From Peptoclostridium acidaminophilum DSM 3953 (GTDB lineage Bacteria > Bacillota > Clostridia > Peptostreptococcales > Peptostreptococcaceae): DNA of 64,000 nucleotides. The stretch covers positions 62,001 through 126,000 of the forward strand of contig NZ_CP007453.1 of NCBI RefSeq assembly GCF_000597865.1, read 5' to 3'. Under the pieces are notes generated by a model. It did no database searches. It saw nothing but the letters and a program-made list of their open reading frames with translations, and was not told where the DNA came from. Made by a program: the position numbers and the translations under genes. Each line of letters starts with the position of its first letter. Position 1 is the first letter of the stretch. This document shows positions 60,720 through 64,000 of the stretch, in pieces.

Positions 60720-61946
60720 ATGAAAAATATTCTAAATCATTTTAAAGGAAAAAATAAAATGATAATAATTTCGTTTATTATTATGTTTGTTTTATTTTCG
60801 GTATTTATTTTTAATAGTTTTCAAAAGGATGATTCTGCGATTGTATATACACGAAATGGAAAATATATTGAATCTTCTGGAATGGTTGAGAGCAATTCGG
60901 TGGAGATAAGTAGTGAAGTTTCAGGTACGGTGATTGAAATTATGGTAGCGGAAGGAGATAAAGTCAATAAAGGTGATGTAATTGCAAAAATTAACAATAC
61001 AAATCTAATAAATCAATATGAACAAGCAGTAACAAACATAAAAGTAGCAGAAAAAAGCATAGAACTTATTGAAAGTAATATAAATAATTTAGTGCTACAA
61101 AATGCTGATGCAGTCCAACAAGCTAAAAATGCTTACTTGGCTGTTTCAGCTGAATATGAAAAAGTCATGGATGGTACGAGCCTTGATGAAATCAAACAAG
61201 CAGAAGAATCAGTAAATCAAGCTAAAACAAACGTTGATTACATCAAAACAAATTTGGATAGAAACAAGGCTCTATTGGAATACGGAGCTATATCGCAAAG
61301 TGTATATGATGAAACATTAAAAAGTTATAATGTTGCAGTAGCTCAACATAATTCAACCATTTCAAAATTGAATTTATTAAAATCATATCCGACAGAAGCA
61401 AGTGTGAATGCAGCTAAAAATAAAATGCTCCAGGCAAAATCAGGTTATGAACTTGCAATTTCGAATGGAAATACTCAGATTAATAGGCTTGAGGGCGAGC
61501 TTGAAATAGCACAGACACAATTAGAACAATACAATAATATTTTGGAGCAATCTAAAGTTGAACTTGAAAAACTAACAATTAAGGCGCCTATTAATGGCAC
61601 AGTAAACTCCTTGATCTTCAAAGAAGGAGAATATATTTCAATGGGGAAAACCTTAACAGAAATATCAGATGATGAAAATGTAGAGATTAAGGCTTACGTT
61701 TCAGAAGCAAATATAGGCAATATTAAGGTAGGGCAAAGTACAGAAATATATGTAGATTCAAATAAAAATAAAATATTTGAAGGGAAAGTCATAAAAATTA
61801 ACAATAAAGCAGAATTCACTCCTAAAAATATACAGACAAAAGAAGAAAGAGTGAATACTGTTTTTGAAGTAAAAATAAAGGTTATCAGCTCTGAAGGAAT
61901 TATAAAGTCAGGTATGCCCGTAGATATAAAAATCAAAATAGAATAA
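60720..61946 (+). CDS. HlyD-family periplasmic/extracytoplasmic adaptor (membrane fusion protein)
   Basis: 408 aa. An N-terminal membrane helix (residues about 13-32) is followed by a split biotinyl-lipoyl domain (SGTVIEIMVAEGDKVNKGDV near 70, and INGTVNSLIFKEGEYISMGK near 295). A long coiled-coil hairpin lies between them (about 95-285), and a beta-barrel C-terminus follows. It links to ABC-2 exporters in drug or metabolite efflux. Its base makeup is much more AT-rich than the cobalamin genes. It is followed by two ATPase genes and a permease. Confidence 0.88.
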   Translation: MKNILNHFKGKNKMIIISFIIMFVLFSVFIFNSFQKDDSAIVYTRNGKYIESSGMVESNSVEISSEVSGTVIEIMVAEGDKVNKGDVIAKINNTNLINQYEQAVTNIKVAEKSIELIESNINNLVLQNADAVQQAKNAYLAVSAEYEKVMDGTSLDEIKQAEESVNQAKTNVDYIKTNLDRNKALLEYGAISQSVYDETLKSYNVAVAQHNSTISKLNLLKSYPTEASVNAAKNKMLQAKSGYELAISNGNTQINRLEGELEIAQTQLEQYNNILEQSKVELEKLTIKAPINGTVNSLIFKEGEYISMGKTLTEISDDENVEIKAYVSEANIGNIKVGQSTEIYVDSNKNKIFEGKVIKINNKAEFTPKNIQTKEERVNTVFEVKIKVISSEGIIKSGMPVDIKIKIE

Positions 61947-61968
61947 TTACAAATTTGAGGAGGTAAAA

Positions 61969-62900
61969 ATGGAAATTGGAATTCAAACACATTCTCTTAT
62001 TAAAAAATTTGGAAATATAACTGCAGTAAATAAGCTGGATATTACAGTGAAAAAAAATACAATATTCGGATTGGTAGGACCCGATGGTGCAGGTAAAACA
62101 ACGACTATGAGAATGTTATGCTCACTAGTTGTTCCAGATAGTGGTACTGCTGAAATTGGAGGATTGAACATTGCTTTAAAGAGCGATGAAATAAAAAAAA
62201 CATAGGATATATGCCACAGCAATTCAGTCTATATGGCGATTTGACTGTAATTGAGAATCTCGAGTTTTATTCAGAAGTTTATCAGATTCCAGAAAAAATA
62301 AGTAGGGATAAAATCAAGAACCTATTGGAGTTTAGTAATTTAACAAATCATTCATACAAGCTTGCTGATCAGCTATCAGGCGGAATGAAACAAAAACTTG
62401 CACTTGCATGCAACCTAATCCATACACCTAAATATTTGTTCCTTGATGAACCTACCATCGGGGTCGATCCAGTTGCAAGGAGGGAATTGTGGAAGATACT
62501 TTTTGATTTGAGAAATCAGGGAGTAACTATATTTGTGAGTACCCCATACATGGATGAAGCCGAAAGGTGCGATGAGATAGGTTTGATGGATAAGGGGAAA
62601 ATAATCATTAATAATAAACCAGAGAACATTATAAAAGAATTTAATAAGCATATTCTATGCATTTATTCATATGACAACCACAGTATAAAAGACATGCTTC
62701 AGGGCTTGGAGTTTATAGAGGACGCATATTTGCTTGGAGATGAACTGCATATTGTTACAGAAGATCTAAATATTTCACAAAGAAAGCTGGATGAAATCTT
62801 AACTCATGGCGGAATAAAAATAAATTCTATGATTGAAATCGAACCTTCTCTTGAAGATGTTTTTGTAAATATTGTGAAGAGCAGTAATGAGCGGAGATGA
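61969..62900 (+). pseudogene. ABC exporter ATPase broken by a one-base deletion in an A tract
   Basis: The first frame (61969-62205) carries Walker A GPDGAGKTTT and stops after DEIKKT. The second frame continues with IGYMPQQFSLYGDLTVIENL, the ABC signature LSGGMKQKL, Walker B YLFLDEPTIGVDP, and the TPYMDEAERCDEIG segment (His of the H-loop replaced by Pro). The break is at A8 (62193-62200); nine A would restore EIKKNIGYMPQQ. The total would be about 310 aa. It could be a true mutation, slippage-corrected expression or a sequencing error. Confidence 0.82.
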
Positions 62901-62904
62901 TTAT

Positions 62905-63852
62905 ATGGAAAACGCTATAGAAATTAGAAATCTAACTAAGACATTCGATCAATTTGTTGCTGTTGATAATATAAGTTTCGACGTAAAAAAAGGTGAAGTT
63001 TTTGGTTTTTTGGGACCAAATGGTTCTGGAAAAACAACTGTGATTAGAATGATTTTAGGATTACTTAGTCCTACTTCTGGTGTAGGTAAGGTACTCGGAT
63101 ATGACGTTTCTAGAGACAATGAAAAATTGAGAAATAAAATAGGATATATGTCGCAAAAATTCAGCCTTTATGAAGAACTGACTGTCGATGAAAATCTTGA
63201 TTTTTATGCTGGTGTTTATTGCATCCCCCCAGAAAAAATAAAAGAAAAGAAAAAAGAAATATTGGAAATGGCTGATTTAGTTGGTAAAGAGGATTTAATA
63301 GTTTCAAACCTTTCGGGGGGATGGAAGCAGCGTCTTGCCTTAGGATGTTCAATTATTCATGATCCCGAGATTTTACTTTTAGATGAACCGACTGGAGGGG
63401 TTGATCCAATAGCAAGAAGGCATTTCTGGGATATAATATATAATCTATCAAAAAAAGGAGTTACCGTATTAGTAACTACTCATTACATGGATGAGGCCGA
63501 ACATTGTAACTCAATAGGTTTTTTATATTATGGAAATATTTTGTATCTTGATACTCCCCAAAATATGAAAGAGGAAGTAATAGAAGGAGACATAATAGAA
63601 ATTAAAGCTAACAATATACTGAAATCTATCGAATTGTTAAAGAAGAATGATAAAGTTAGTGATGCATCTGTTTATGGGGCAGGGATACATGCTATGGTTC
63701 AGCCAAACATAAACTTAAATGAATTAAAATATTATTTAATAGAGAACAATGTTGAGGTTTACAGTTTAAAAAAAGTTAAATCTTCATTAGAAGATGTATT
63801 TGTTTTTCTTGTTGAAAATGAAAAAAGAAAGCAAAATAAAAAATTGGAGTGA
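62905..63852 (+). CDS. ABC exporter ATPase (ABC-2/CcmA type)
   Basis: 315 aa: Walker A GPNGSGKTT near 41, Q-loop YMSQKFSLYEELTV, signature LSGGWKQRLALG, Walker B ILLLDEPTGGVDP, and H-loop TTHYMDEAEHCN. A C-terminal regulatory extension ends with SSLEDVFVFLVENEK, as in ATPases of YbhF/YhhJ-type drug exporters. GGAG suits ATG 62905. It resembles the broken ATPase just upstream, so the pair may be the two halves of a split tandem ATPase. Confidence 0.9.
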   Translation: MENAIEIRNLTKTFDQFVAVDNISFDVKKGEVFGFLGPNGSGKTTVIRMILGLLSPTSGVGKVLGYDVSRDNEKLRNKIGYMSQKFSLYEELTVDENLDFYAGVYCIPPEKIKEKKKEILEMADLVGKEDLIVSNLSGGWKQRLALGCSIIHDPEILLLDEPTGGVDPIARRHFWDIIYNLSKKGVTVLVTTHYMDEAEHCNSIGFLYYGNILYLDTPQNMKEEVIEGDIIEIKANNILKSIELLKKNDKVSDASVYGAGIHAMVQPNINLNELKYYLIENNVEVYSLKKVKSSLEDVFVFLVENEKRKQNKKLE

Positions 63853-63856
63853 TTAT

Positions 63857-64000
63857 ATGGATTTTAATATAAAAAGAATATTGGCAATTATTAAAAAGGA
63901 ATTTTCTCAAATCAAAAGAGATAAAAGAACTATTGCAATTATTATAATGCTGCCAATCATGGAATTGCTGTTGTTTGGATATGCTGCATCTACCAGCGTT
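63857..64000 (+). CDS. ABC-2 type permease, N-terminal part only (cut by window end)
   Basis: 48 visible codons from ATG 63857: MDFNIKRILAIIKKEFSQIK, then RDKRTIAIIIMLPIMELLLF, a hydrophobic helix. This start is typical of the YhhJ/YbhS ABC-2 permeases that follow such ATPases. The rest lies outside the window. Confidence 0.8.
   Translation, partial: MDFNIKRILAIIKKEFSQIKRDKRTIAIIIMLPIMELLLFGYAASTSV

Noticed and set aside
1-64000. CRISPR array, rRNA operon, or replication origin
   Set aside because: No regularly spaced repeats, no rRNA-like sequence, and no DnaA-box cluster with dnaA/dnaN genes was seen.

Overview
The window looks like chromosome of a strictly anaerobic clostridial Firmicute, probably an amino-acid fermenter. 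The signs are a complete oxygen-independent (CbiD/CbiG/CbiX-type) cobalamin pathway, lysine 2,3-aminomutase, a D-serine ammonia-lyase, ferredoxin-type MinD ATPases, strong GGAGG ribosome sites with some TTG/GTG starts, and clostridial riboswitches. A Peptoclostridium/Eubacterium acidaminophilum-like organism would fit, but that is inference and no rRNA is present.

Layout. 1-800: two tandem Cys-rich zinc-ribbon genes (one cut by the window edge). 1007-3244: ilvBN. 3356-6026: a HesA/MoeB-type E1-like protein and two tandem YitT membrane proteins. 6116-10063 (minus): cobT, cbiX and the cobalt importer cbiMNQ, with two cobalamin riboswitches. 10087-12518 (minus): kamA-ablB (lysine to N-acetyl-beta-lysine) behind a c-di-AMP (ydaO-type) riboswitch. 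12704-14095: DUF1858, an unknown protein and a hemerythrin. 14206-18043 (minus): an operon resembling the 'orange protein' (ORP) MinD/NifX cluster, with a DUF134 regulator. 18161-20227: YeiH-type exporter and divergent LysR regulator. 20415-23492: membrane metallophosphoesterase and cobyric acid synthase. 23727-29871: ACT protein, tRNA-Arg, proA, PLD-like protein, DUF4143 ATPase and small unknowns.

30099-50517 is a supercluster of about 20 kb on the plus strand behind a consensus promoter and a third cobalamin riboswitch: cbiB, cobD, cobU, cobS, cobC, cbiA, pduX, cbiC, D, E, T, L, F, G, H, J, then hemA, a Met8-type dehydrogenase, hemC, cobA-hemD, hemB, hemL. Together with cbiX, cbiP, cobT and cbiMNQ it covers glutamyl-tRNA to the lower-ligand-bearing corrinoid. 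In this window I see no haem-branch gene after uroporphyrinogen III, no CbiO ATPase and no corrinoid adenosyltransferase.

50569-56633: D-serine ammonia-lyase and a divergent XRE-cupin regulator sharing a repeat-rich control region, a frameshifted PAS-GGDEF-EAL gene, an Lrp regulator and an MBL-fold hydrolase. 56898-60337 is a decayed mobile region next to tRNA-Ala: two serine-recombinase pseudogenes each with one TAA stop, an IS3-family element, and flanking direct repeats with long palindromes. 60720-64000 is a visibly AT-rich, probably acquired ABC export operon (HlyD-type adaptor, a frameshifted ATPase, an intact ATPase, and a permease cut by the window end).
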